Part shown: in pieces, positions 31,676 to 45,693 of the stretch | Layout: the number at the start of each line of letters is the position of its first letter | Numbering within the stretch: position 1 is the stretch's first letter | NCBI GenBank assembly: GCA_012295275.1 | Contig: CM022666.1 | Location: 12,259,577-12,319,576, forward strand | Length of the DNA: 60,000 bases | From: Chrysomallon squamiferum | Lineage: Eukaryota > Mollusca > Gastropoda > Neomphalida > Peltospiridae | Direction: 5' to 3' | Made by a program: the position numbers and the translations under genes | The notes under the pieces: generated by a model | The model's input: the letters and a program-made list of their open reading frames with translations, nothing else | What the model was told of the DNA's origin: nothing | Databases searched by the model: none

Positions 31676-32836
31676 AAATAAATATAAAATGAAATAATTA
31701 TTATATACAAAAAAAAAAAAAAATCTAAGTTTCTCACAGAATCCCTGTGACATTTTTTTTTAATGAATTCTAGTTCTGGATATTTTATATATTTACATGT
31801 ATTATTATTATTTTTTTCATACTTCATTAGTACTTTCTCTTCTCTAAAAATTTACATAAATCCATATTATTTGTGTTGTTGTTTTTGCATACTGTGACCA
31901 ACCAAAGAAAAGTTATAAAACATGAATTACTTTGATAATGAATATTCATAAGCAGTCTCATACAATTTAAATTATTTAATTACCCGTTCCAGTAGAAATC
32001 CCAGTGATTCTGCATACAGAACTTTTGTGATTTGTAGATTGTTCTAGAAGGAATACACTTCCAGCATAACAAATCATTTGTATTCTTTTACTGTTGTTAC
32101 AAGAATAAATTTTCATTTTTAGAAAAATAAGTAACTGGTGAAAACATTTATTCATTTTCTTTTTAATAAAAATATACAAGTAATTTAGAAAACAATGCTG
32201 CCATTAAGAATTTCAAATTCCATTTTATGTTATCTAAATATTTGTGCAATAATAGTGTTTCCAGGTCAGTCTTGTAATAAAGATATTTGCAAAGTTCTCT
32301 ACTGAAAGGCCTGATTACACTGAAATTAAAGCACAGGTGTTGACAAAAAGAAATTTTAATGTTAAAAAGCCAATTCTGAAGGAAAAAAAAAATTTAAAAC
32401 AAATTTATTAATTAAAATAAAATAAAAACAATCAATAACAACAACAACAAAAAAAATGATAATTTAAAGAAATACATATGATACTGTCATTACAATAAAA
32501 ATAAATAATAATAATAAATAAAAAAATTAATAAATAAAAAATAAATAAATAAAAGTTCTAAAAAAATGGATGAGTTAGAACTGTTCCACATTTCTGGTTT
32601 TTCATGAAATTCTTTCCCTGACATTTTTCACAAAATTCCAGCATTAGAATTTTCCAACACAATCAAGCATGTCCAATCATTTGACAACAGATGTGTCTTA
32701 TAACAATCGTTACCGTGTGTATATTTCTTACCTGTCCTTCTGATCTGTTCACATTTAGAACAACTGTTTTAACAGACAAGATTACCAGCGAATCTAGTTT
32801 TAAAGCCCAAAGTCCAAGCATAATGATATAACAGAT
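31569..32836. other. Intergenic region between convergent SLC16 and MED11
   Basis: Holds the two 3' ends. The CA array is at 31624-31670, an A-tract is near 31711, and A-rich TAAA/AATAA sequence lies at about 32380-32560. I see no further gene. Confidence 0.5.
31624..31670. repeat. CA dinucleotide array after the SLC16 gene
   Basis: An uninterrupted CA array about 55 bp after the SLC16 stop codon, probably within or just past its 3' UTR. Confidence 0.95.
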
Positions 32837-35530
32837 TTACTGAGAATGAGGCTGCACTTCAGGTAATGAATAACTACGCATTAACTGTCCTTGTTGTCGG
32901 ATATGCTCCAAACGTATTTTATCCAGTTCCGCTAACCTACTCTTTACATGTTCCAGGCGATGGTAAGCCATCTGCAGATCTTTCTGTGCTGAGTAACATG
33001 ATCCTTCATGTGGCTGACCTGAAAATAGTGGATCTCTTTGATTAGCTTCCATAAGAAACTCTCTATCACATCTAATTTATTGTCATTGATTAGCTGACGT
33101 CTTCCCAGATGAAAAGCCTACATGATAATTCCAGTTAATTAACAATATCTAATTTTTTTTATTAAACAGTCAAGTATAAATTTTAAATACAGTCCAAAAA
33201 CAATGGCAGTAATGAAAATACTAACAATAACAAATGTGTTTATAAAAATTATAACGTTTGTATAATGATACCATATGAATGAGAAAACCAAACTACTCCA
33301 TATTCTATTCAAATGGCAGCAAAAAATATTTTACATAATTACCTTCCCGGAGGCAGCATATGAAGCACATATAACATAACATGATATACTAGTGTTATGG
33401 CTCTAACAGAACCAAAGAAAAAGACAATTACTGTACTTATTTGATATATTATCTCCCTTGATAATTTTCAGTTCATTTTTTTGTTTTAACACACAAATAG
33501 ATAATAACAAATTTGCAATCATGTATAAAATGATGTTTTCAGGATCTATCTAATAATTTTTTTTGTTGTTCTTATTACCATTATTATTATTATAAGAAAA
33601 ACAAATACTTATAATGCACTGGATTTTATTGAATGATCCATTATTAAATCAGTTTAAATATAAACTATTTTATTACATACTAAATATATTTGAAGGTTGG
33701 CATTCTAAATAACAGTTTAAATTTGAACTGATTTATTTAAATTAGAACTGATTTATAAAATACTTAGTTTGACTGTTTAAATTTGAACTGATTTATAAAA
33801 TACTTAGTTTGACTGTTTAAATTTGAACTGATTTATAAAATACTTAGTTTGACTGTTTAAATTTGAACTGATTTATAAAATACTCAGTTTAACTGAGTTT
33901 TACTATGAACTGATTTATAAAATACTGAGTTTAAAACTGAACTGATTTATAAAATACTTAGTTTGACTGTTTAAATTTGAACTGATTTATAAAATACTCA
34001 GTTTAACTGAGTTTTACTATGAACTGATTTATAAAATACTGAGTTTAAAACTGAACTGATTTATAAAATACTTAGTTTAAAATTTGAACTGATTTATAAA
34101 ATACTCAGTTTAACTGAGTTTTACTATGAACTGAGTTTAAAACTAAAATAAAATACTCAGTTTAACTGAGTTTTACTATGAACTGATTTATAAAATACTG
34201 AGTTTAAAACTGAACTGATTTATAAAATACTTAGTTTAAAAATTTGAACTGATTTATAAAATACTCAGTTTAACTGAGTTTTACTATGAACTGATTTATA
34301 AAATACTGAGTTTAAAACTGAACTGATTTATAAAATACTCAGTTTAAAACTGAACTGATTTATAAAATACTCAGTTTAACTGAGTTTTACTATGAACTGA
34401 TTTATAAAATACTGAGTTTAAAACTGAACTGATTTATAAAATACTGAGTTTAACTTTGAACTGATTTATAAAATACTGAGTTTAACTGAGTTTTAATTTG
34501 AACTGATTTATAAAATACTCAGTTTAAAACTCACCAGTAGAGACTTGCGTGAGATATTGAATCTGTGCTGTGAGCCCAGTCTCGACTTCCTGCAGTGTTT
34601 TTAAAAATGACGTTGTGTGACTCTCTACCTGCTTTGGTACTGGTTTCTCCTTTGAAAGTTCCTGTAAAGCCAAACCTGGGAATAAAGAGTATAAATAACT
34701 TTCTTAAAGAAACTAATCACAGAGTCAAAACAAACCCGATTTAAACTTGATAAATAATTTTCAATGTTTGTTATGTATTTTTAAATTATTCACAAAAAAG
34801 AGAAAGAATATATATTTTATGTTAAATTTATAGTTATGTGGTTTTACAAACAAGAAGAGAGGAAACTTACTGGCACAACACAATCAAAATGGGTTACTCT
34901 TTTCCCATCAACAGCAAGAGTTCTTGTATATGAATAATTTATAATAATTATTAAGCATCAGTCATGTTAGAGAAAGCCTAAGTTCATTTATCATTGCTTA
35001 CTGATATCAGTAGAAAGGGCTCTTTTATGTCATATATCTATTTCTTGCGAAATACAGGTGAGCACATAATATATGATTTCATACACCAGTTGTGTGGTTT
35101 AGTAATTAAAGATTTTAGATTTCTAAAGTTGCTATAATAATTCAAATATTTCAGATAAGAATATCTGAATAGTAAATACTAAATCAGTAAATGACTAACG
35201 GAACCTGTGAAATCATAATCGTTGATTAAATCAACATCGGAACATGACTGCCATGAAAAGCAATCATATATTTTACTAATTATTAATATTATAAATATAT
35301 TATTGTTATCATTATGTTTGTTGTTTTAATTATCCAGTTTTATGAATTTAATCATTATAATTATTCAAATTAATCACTATGTCATGCATGCCATTTCATT
35401 TGTCCTTCATTCACTTGAACAAAAATTACATTTTTATTTATTTAGTACCTGCACTTTGAATGGAAGATGCTATATCTCTTTCAATTCGTTCCAGTTGTAA
35501 GAGTCGGTCTCTAGGACCTCCTGTTGCCAT
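32837..35530 (-). CDS. MED11: Mediator complex subunit 11
   Basis: Head-module subunit of Mediator, which bridges transcription factors and RNA polymerase II in the nucleus. Three minus-strand exons in transcription order: 35530-35449, 34675-34535, 33018-32837. All junctions are GT-AG in phase 1, giving 134 residues (human 117). The family pattern is clear: RLLQLERIERDIASSIQSAG at the start, LALQELSKEKP, then TSFLKTLQEVETGLTAQIQY with LTQVSTGQPHEGSCYSAQKD across the exon 2/3 junction, and AYHRLEHVKSRL. It is mostly helical, as expected for the MED11-MED22 helical bundle. The C-terminal tail (about 15 residues ending PEVQPHSQ) is longer than in human. A minisatellite fills much of intron 2 and touches the exon 2 donor. 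The gene is divergent from the ARF gene 671 bp away. Confidence 0.93.
33711..34531. repeat. AT-rich minisatellite in MED11 intron 2
   Basis: About 820 bp built from units containing GAACTGATTTATAAAATACT followed by variable links (TAGTTTGACT, CAGTTTAACTGAG or GAGTTTAAAACT). At the low-coordinate side three units of exactly 40 bp repeat in a row. Further on, a composite unit of about 105-110 bp recurs, which indicates higher-order amplification. The link CTCAGTTTAACTGAG is a near-perfect palindrome. On the gene strand the array begins within a few bases of the exon 2 donor (34534-34533). Confidence 0.93.
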
Positions 35531-36747
<1,217 letters not shown>

Positions 36748-39700
36748 ACTTTAATTTGGACAGAATCAACTCACTTGACATTTAGCCACAGAATGTTAAT
36801 ACAGAGAACAATTACTGTAGAAATACGATATATTTGTATATTTTTGAAATGACAGAGCAGTAGTACAGGTCCAGAGTCTAACTGAGCTGAAACATCTGAT
36901 TGAATTTGTCTAGTGTGAAAAATATCTGTGATTGGCTAAAACGTCCAGTTTAAATTGATTAAAAATTAAAGAAAATTATTTAGACTAAAAATATATTGAT
37001 TACAAATATTTTTAAATTTATCTTTAAAAATATTGAGAAACTAAAATAAAAGATCTTTTATTCATATATCAATAATATTAATATACTAAAATTTATGTTG
37101 AATAAAAACTGTAAAATTTTATTTGTTTAATACAGATGTTTAGTTCAGTTATACAAATATGTTATATTTATCACAATATCTGACTAGGTATTTTTAGGTT
37201 TTGGATGTTTTAGCCAAACCATTTTTTAGTTATTACAGTTTAGAAATCTTTAAAAACACATTAAGATGAAAATTCTGTAATTATATAGTGTAACATAGTT
37301 CTCATTTTGTCACTAAACCATTACTTTATACAAGTATGGCTGGTCCATCTCGGTTTTATTAACTTTCAAATTTGTATCTGATTTACAATTTTTAATAGAA
37401 TTTTTAAAGAGTATATGAAAATACCTCGGCTTCTGAAATACTTGTTTTTAAGTGGAGAACAAAACAACAGAAGTAATATTAGCCATACAACTAAATATCA
37501 CTAATATTAACTATTATTCACCAGCTAACTGAAATTAGATGTAAACTATTTACATTTAATCCATAGTTTGGCTGTTAAGAGTCAAAATTCTGAATCCCCA
37601 TATAGTTATTAATGAAAATTTGTAGGAATCTTTATTAGTGTGGCTGGAAGAAAATATGATAAAAAAAGAAAGGAGCTTTAAGTATTAAACGGTTACAGAA
37701 CATCGTGAAACAGTAGTTTTATATGTTTAAGTCTGTTTTATTCTAAACTTACAGTTAACATTATCATGTACAAGACATTCTTGTATACTTTGATTTTAAT
37801 TGCATGTTTTTTTTTTAAATTACACGAGTAACTGAAATATAATCAGTGAAACAATTATTTATGATACTTTTTCTTAATGGAACATTAAGCTATTTGAAGA
37901 AGTAAATTAATATTAACTTTATATAATAATGCTGTATACATGTACTACATTTTTCCCTTTTATTTTTTATTTTTGTTTGAGGTACTTATGAAATTGCAAA
38001 GACTCAAGTCACAATATTTTAACATTTTATTATTTGTATATCATTCCATTCTATAGCATGGATTTTTAAGTTATGAAAATCAATATAAGGAATAACACAC
38101 TTTCTAAGTGTTAATAATTCACCAATCTTGTTAAACTTTTTAAGTTATTTCGAAATACAAAAGCATACATTTTAAAATAATTAAAGACTACAATAATTGT
38201 TAAATAAGAAAAATGATAATATTTTAAAGATGTTTATTCAGTGACTAGATTAATAAAAGTATATTAAATTCTTTAGTCTTATTCCATGTTTCATCTTTTT
38301 AACTTTATTATAAATGTACTTCATAACAATCATATTATAAATATATTTTAAATATATAATTACTCATTTAGGGCTTAACTTTAAACAAATTTAAAGTGTA
38401 GATTTCCAAAGATTTTTGTATTCATTTCCCAAATATCAATGAAACTTTTAGTTAAATGGATCTGATATTCATTTTGTTAATATCTCTGTTTTTTAATGTT
38501 CATTGTATTTATTTTTGAGGGGTTTTATTTTATTTTTTAATTCTATATTTTGTTAATTTCCACTCTAATGTATGTGTATAGTAATAAAAACATGTATTAT
38601 TACAAAATCAGTAGTGTTGTTGGGTATCATGAATATATATTAACAAAAGTGCCAACAACATGTAGATTTAACAAAACTGCTATATATATATATGAAAACA
38701 AACTGAAAATAGCATCAGACTTTACGTTCATTATCATATCCACATCTGTCACTTATAGTATTTTATGATATCAAATTCTTATTTCTGATGGGCTGAAGTT
38801 TTAGATGTCTTAAATGTTGCAGTGAATAAAGGTTTTGTTCAAAAAGGTGAATAATTATTAATATGAAGATTTTTAATTTTTTTTTGTTAGATTTTAAAAA
38901 AATTATGTTTCCAGTTTGCCAAGAAATATATCCACCCATAATGATATTAATCTGTGAAACATTGCTCCATATGTAATTATTATAGTCATTAAAATTAATG
39001 TTAGACATTTTAAGCAGTCACTTTATAAAGTTACAACTAAATGTATGTATCAAATACTGAAAGTAAAAGGGTAAAATTAGTATATCAGAAATTGAAAAGT
39101 ATTTTAAATTCAGTTGTTCCTGAACTAATCTGAGTGATTCTTCCTAAAGGCTGCTATTAACAGACTGGTGTTGTGAACAATCATTTTAACATGTTTTATT
39201 TTATCAGTAATATGAAGTATATGAAAACAAATGTTGATTGCTGTTAATTACATTTTAATATATTCTGTTGTGAGAGACTGTTAATGTAATCTCATATATA
39301 TGTTAACATAATTGTCATATTTTCACCCAAATATCAAGTGTGCAAGTAAAACAGTGTTAATGTACATTATCATACTTATATAACTTATAAACAAATCTGT
39401 GAGGCCTCATTAAAAATACAGTGTTACTTTACAGGAATCCAAGCCTTTCTTTATTTCTTTAGGTTATGCAAACTTCAGTAAAACTAAAATGAATTTTATC
39501 TTAATTTACTTTAAAAAAACAGTTAAAATTTTATCAGAACTGTTTACTGAGCTGTTGTAAACACACACAAAATTTTAAAACGATGAAAAAATTAGTTACA
39601 ACCTACAAGTTAAAATGTGTTTCTTTAGTTGTTTATCTTTGTTATTTTAAAAACATTGACTGAAAGTACATATAATTGTTATTATACAATTTTTTGGTAG

Positions 39701-41316
39701 CTAAATTCTTGACCATTTTGTATAGTTGTAATATGAGTTACAAATGCAGAAAACTGCAGAACAGTTGGATTGGTGCAAGAAAATAAAATGACAACAGTAT
39801 TTTATTTTTAAATGTTAAATCAGAACTGAGAGTATAAATCTGTGGATGTCGTATGTTTGTATCAGATGGGATACTAATTAGTTCAGCAATATTATATGTT
39901 TACACTGTCCTAGAGAAAATTTATTTATTTATTTGGTTGTATATATTTTTGTGTGTATTTAAAACTAAGCCAAAACTGCAGTGACAAACCACTACCAGAA
40001 TTTCCAGATAACCAGGATGTTTTTAATGAGGCCTAATCATTCTTGTAATGTTTTTCATTATGGTAAATTAATGTTATTCATATTGTCATAGAGAGTATTA
40101 AAGGTTGTTTAGATGATAAAAATGTATCTGTTATTTGTTTGTTTTAAATTATGCCAGCCTTATAGGCATCTCAGAATATTAGATAGATAAAAAAAAATAT
40201 GGTTCTTGGTGTTACGAGGCAGGATATATAAGAAACAATAAAGGATGGGTATTATGAAACTTGAGTAACAAATAAGCTACTGGTTATTACTGAACAAAAA
40301 GAAGGTGAAATGTAAGCAAACAAATGGCTATAAAGTAAGTACTTTTATTTTTAAACATTCATGATTTTTCACTATTTAAATGCAGATAATTTTATTTTAC
40401 CAACAAATGTCTAATTACAAGACTTACATCCAAAGCATACTGAGAAAAAAGAAGATATATATATTTTAGAAGAATTATTGTAAAAAAACATGCTTAAACA
40501 TTAGTTACATCATTTAACATACATCGTTTATATTAAAATACTTTATTTTATCTGCTACCAATGAATTTCACTGCATATTTCTTTGTATGAAAAGTCAACT
40601 GCTGCTATATAATGCGAAAAAAAAAATTAAAAATGAAATTAAAAATAAATGATAATAAAAATAACAACAAATTATGTGTTCTCAAGGTAGCTGAAATGAG
40701 ATGCTGTTGTGTTATCTTATAAAATTTAAACAATAAATATGGACTACATCAGGAGCTGGAAATGATGTTATTTATAAACTATTTTTATAAACATGCAAGT
40801 AAGACGGCTTGGATTAAACATTACACATACTGCTTTGCAAAACAGTTCTTAAATTTATAAGTATGCACAAAATACTGACCCAGCTTATCAAGAAATAATG
40901 GTTACTGTATTGAAGATAATTAACTACTGAAACTAATCTTATCATGGATAGAAGTTTTTATTACTCAGTTTACTGTATTCCTTATTTACTAACACAAGTA
41001 CTTATATGTTTATATACATTTAATTATTATTAGGTCAAAATGTTTTGTGTATTTGTTTTGCCACTATTCATAACAAACAGTTAATGAGGGAATTATTTAA
41101 TGCATCCCCATATTCAATGCATAAATAACAATAAATTAAACTAACCAACCATCAAACAATCAAAAAAACGATTACCAAATACAAGATTTTTATGGCTAAT
41201 ATCCATTTGTAACGTTTTGAAACAACCCCTGTATAAACAGGATGCAGATATATGATCATTTGCGCATGCTCCATTGTTTACGTTGGTTTGTGCATTAGTT
41301 ATTGTTAGTTGTCAAA
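36748..41316. other. ARF 3' region and intergenic AT-rich sequence
   Basis: About 4.6 kb with no recognisable coding exon. The ARF 3' UTR occupies the first part (AATAAA at 37045 and later A-rich candidates). Short open frames near 38550 and 38763-39008 are AT-rich and have no family resemblance. The last ~120 bp before 41317 form the likely ACADVL promoter. Confidence 0.5.
41261..41271. promoter_or_regulatory. NRF1-like site upstream of ACADVL
   Basis: TGCGCATGCTC lies about 45 bp upstream of the ACADVL start codon and differs by one base from the palindromic NRF1 consensus (TGCGCATGCGC). In animals NRF1 controls many genes for mitochondrial proteins, which fits this gene. Function here is inferred from motif and position only. 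Confidence 0.4.
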
Positions 41317-42006
41317 ATGTTGCGATCAACTCGATATATTGCCAGATTAGTTCAAAATGTGGACAGTTTAATTGTTTCAAGACACGCAGGGTGATTATAT
41401 TTAAAATTATTAATTCATTAATAGTATGTTATTTGTATAGATAATTACAGGATTGGGTTTTGTAAACTTAGGTAACATCTTGGACTTTGACCCACGGTTC
41501 AACAAACCACTAAAGTTTTTTATTTTGGAGGTTAATGGGTCGGTCACCTGCCTTTATTTTTGTATTTTAAAACTATTATTATATTTTGTATATATTATTT
41601 TAAATAATAATAATGCATTGATCAGATGTTTCGGATAATTTACTTGAGTAATCATTAAGATTACAACTTCAAAACTTTTTTCACAGGAATTTGATAGAAG
41701 TCTTCTCTTGATAACTTAAGTGGTACTTGATGATGCACAATTGGTTTTAATAATCGTGTTAAAAGTCCTTGCTAAATCAGATTGTTTTGCATTGAGATAA
41801 AATTATTAATAAAGAAAAAAACCGTAACCTTTTGCAAATCGTGGAAACTAATATTAATTTTAGTAACATATTTGAAATTTTAAACATTTTAATTAATTAA
41901 TTTATTATTCTTTTAAGTGTCATCTTTCAACAAAAATGTGCTGCAAGTACAGATGCCCCAAAGGTACAGTATGAACTTACTTTTAATCACACACACACAC
42001 ACACAC

Positions 42007-42084
<78 letters not shown>

Positions 42085-45000
42085 CCCCCTCTCCTCTCTC
42101 CCTCCCAACAAACACATACACATTACACAGACTCAAACATACAGCCATCTTCACTGGTATTTTCACACACACACACACACACACTTTATTAGTAATAAAG
42201 AAAAATTTTCTGTTTGAAGGAATCTCAGTCATTCTGTATGAACATGTTCCAAGGAAAGATTCAGGCCAACCAGGTTTTCCCTTTTCCTGATGGTAAAGTA
42301 TCTAATATATATATATATATATACGTACATTTTTTAACTTTCTAATTAAGAAAATATTTAATATTTCAGATGGTTTCTTCTTTAAGTAAATTAGAACATG
42401 TACCATGTTATAAAGGATTTCTTTAAACTTTGAAAAACGTTACTCTGTTACTCTGTCAACAATTGTTGGAAAAAAGATGAAAGTACACTGTTTCAGTAAA
42501 TGTATATTTAAAAATATTAATGATAAATTTGTATATTATTTAGTTTTTTCATGAATATTCTGTATGTAATTCTTTTATTGCAGTGTTAACTGAAGATCAG
42601 AAAGAAACCCTACGAATGTTGATTGATCCAGTTGAAAAATTCTTTGAGGTTAGAGAAATATGTTACTTTCAAGTGTTTTAAACATTTCTTACAGTGATTT
42701 GTAATACAGCTAGCAGAATGAACAGATAACTTGTTTTGTTTTGTTTCATATGTGTAGAATAAAATAAGAACTTCTCTTTATGAAGTGTCAAAGCAGAAAC
42801 AAAATGTCAGTCTCAATGCATTTTTATAAGTTTATTGTATTGGTAAACTTTGTTACTGGAATATCCTGGAGTAGAAGATTAACTCTCAGGAAATTCACAA
42901 AATGTATTTGTGTTCATACTGTCACAAATATATTGCAAAAGATTGTAATTTGTGTTATTAATTATTTTTGTGTGCTTGAGAAATATAGCAAAATATAAAA
43001 ATATCATGATTATTAAAGTCAGTAAGCTACAAGACATAGGGCAGTGCTCTTTTTAACAAAGTTAATAAGAAATAGATATTAGGTGATTGTGGGTTTGTCT
43101 TTGTAGAATATATTGTCTATTTCTTAGAAGTTTGTGTATTCATTCTCGTTTCCAGTAGGGGCTCTGCTTTGAGCAAATATTAATAAAGAGAATTGTAATA
43201 ATTTGTTCATTTTACTTATTATCATTAACTAGAACAAAACTTAACACTTTTATCTAAAGAGAAATATGTCCTTTAGTTAGTAATATTTTGTTTATGTAAG
43301 TTGATATCTAAGAAAGGAGTTTTAATCAGTGTTGTCTGAGTACATTTTTGATGTTTTATTGCTAAGTTTTTTGTTTCTGATACAGAAAGAAAATGATGCA
43401 ATGAAAAATGACACACTGGAGAAAGTGGATGAAACTTCATTCCAGAAGTTACGGGAAATGGGTGCATTTGGAATGCAAGTGCCTCCAGAATACGGTAGTT
43501 TGAAAAAAAGTTAAAACCTTGTGTATATCTTTAGTGACTGTTTTAGTGATCATGATTTTTGCTTCCTTGGACACCTGAATTATGACAGACTTCACAGTAC
43601 TATATCACTTTTAATTTGTTCTGAATTATACTCAAATGTTGTCTACTTCTGCTTCAGTTGAAACCTTTGTTGCTAATAAATGATATCCACCTTAGTAGAG
43701 AGATGTTGTTTAATAAAATGTGCTATTATTTACCTTTTATTTCTTACAAATGCTGTTAATATATATTATCTAATAAGAAAATGTACTATGTTCTCATGAT
43801 CATTTATTTAAAGAGATAAATAAGAAATTTATAATAATGTATGAGTATTCTCGAGAAGTCAGCATTATCTGTTTTTACAGGAGGAATTGGGCTGACCAAC
43901 ACACAGTATGCTAGAACTGTTGACATTGTGGGATATTATGATCTTGGTGTCGGAATAACACTAGGTGCTCATCAGGTAATTAAAACTAAATAAAACAGTT
44001 TTTGTAGAAAAGCACATGAAATACTTATCTACCTATTTCACTATTGTTTCTCCACTGAAGATGAGTTACAGATTGTTGTTTGTATTTTATGGGTTATTTT
44101 AAAAACTGGTCTAATACTTACTAATTCAGTGTTTCATATTTGAATAATGTATATAATATAGACATGATATTGTGAACATTTAATATAGATACACAGATAA
44201 AAAACAAATGATTTCATTAGAAATATACTGAGATACAACTAGGTCAGGGTAAGATACACATATTCAACAAGCACCAGACACACTTTATTTGTTAATTTCT
44301 TTATCCACATAAACTTTTAAAAATATTTTAAATTGTTTCTCATTTGTTCTTGAGAATGGAATAATTTATAGTGACTATGAAAAAAGTTTCCCCCGAGTCT
44401 GCATGTTGATTGAATGTGAACATCCATTTTTTTTTTGTTTTTAAGTCTATTGGATTCAAGGGGATTATGTTGTTTGGCACTGAGGAACAGAAGAAGAAAT
44501 ATTTGCCGACTCTAGCATCTGGAGAAAAAGTAGCTGCCTTTTGTCTCACAGAACCATCCAGTGGATCAGATGCTAGTGTGAGTAGCTAGACATTACTCTC
44601 CTTTAGTCTGTTTGTTTGTAATACTTGATTTCCTTTAAACTCCTTCTTTTTAGTACTTTTGCTAGTTAATATTTGTTTTTAGAAAGGTGTATCATTTATC
44701 AGTTCACCTTTGCTTCATTTTAGTTGTTATAAAATTTACAACAGCTAGTGTTACTATCATTATCATTACTGCTATTACTACCACATTATAATTACTGCTA
44801 CTACTATTACTACTATTACTACTACTACTACTACTTCTACTACTAATTCTCCTATTACTGCTACTGTTACTACTACTGCTACCACCACAATTACTACTAT
44901 TAGTAACTTTCACCCACTTCAGTAGTTGTATAATGAAATATACCAATATTAATTGATTTGTTACTAATGTTGTTATAATGAAAAATGTAAAGAGTAAATT

Positions 45001-45654
45001 AAATATTTTATTAATACATATAGTTATGTTTTTTATCCCACATTTAAGTTTACATTTAAAAAGTAAATGATGACAGATTACGAGATGGTATCAGTAATTT
45101 TAAAATTTTTAAACTACTTTAATTATGACAAACAGAAAATATAAATTATATACAAATGACACAGTTATCTATAAAACGAATTTTATATTTAATAAATGCT
45201 TAATAATAAAAATGATATATTGCAGTCAATACAGACTAGGGCAGTTTTGTCAGAAGATGGAAAACATTACATAATGAACGGCAGTAAAATCTGGATTAGT
45301 AATGGTGGAATAGCAGAGGTGTTCACTGTGTTTGTACAGGTGAGGTCAGATGAGATTAGTACTGATGTAGCTACACATGTAATAGAAATAGTGTAGACAA
45401 ATTAGTCAACTCCTTTTTTTCTAAGTAATTATATTTTTTTTACCATTTGTCATCATTCTATATTTTATTACATTTTGCAGATATTTTCACTGTAATTGTT
45501 AAATATAAAAATTTAATTTAATTATAATATAATTGTTTTGTAATTATATATAATAATAATAATAATAATAATAAAAACAAATATTGCAGTGACAAGCTTT
45601 AAAAAAAACAACTTTATATGGTTTTCAGTCTGTTATATATAACATTTAAAAACA

Positions 45655-45693
<39 letters not shown>

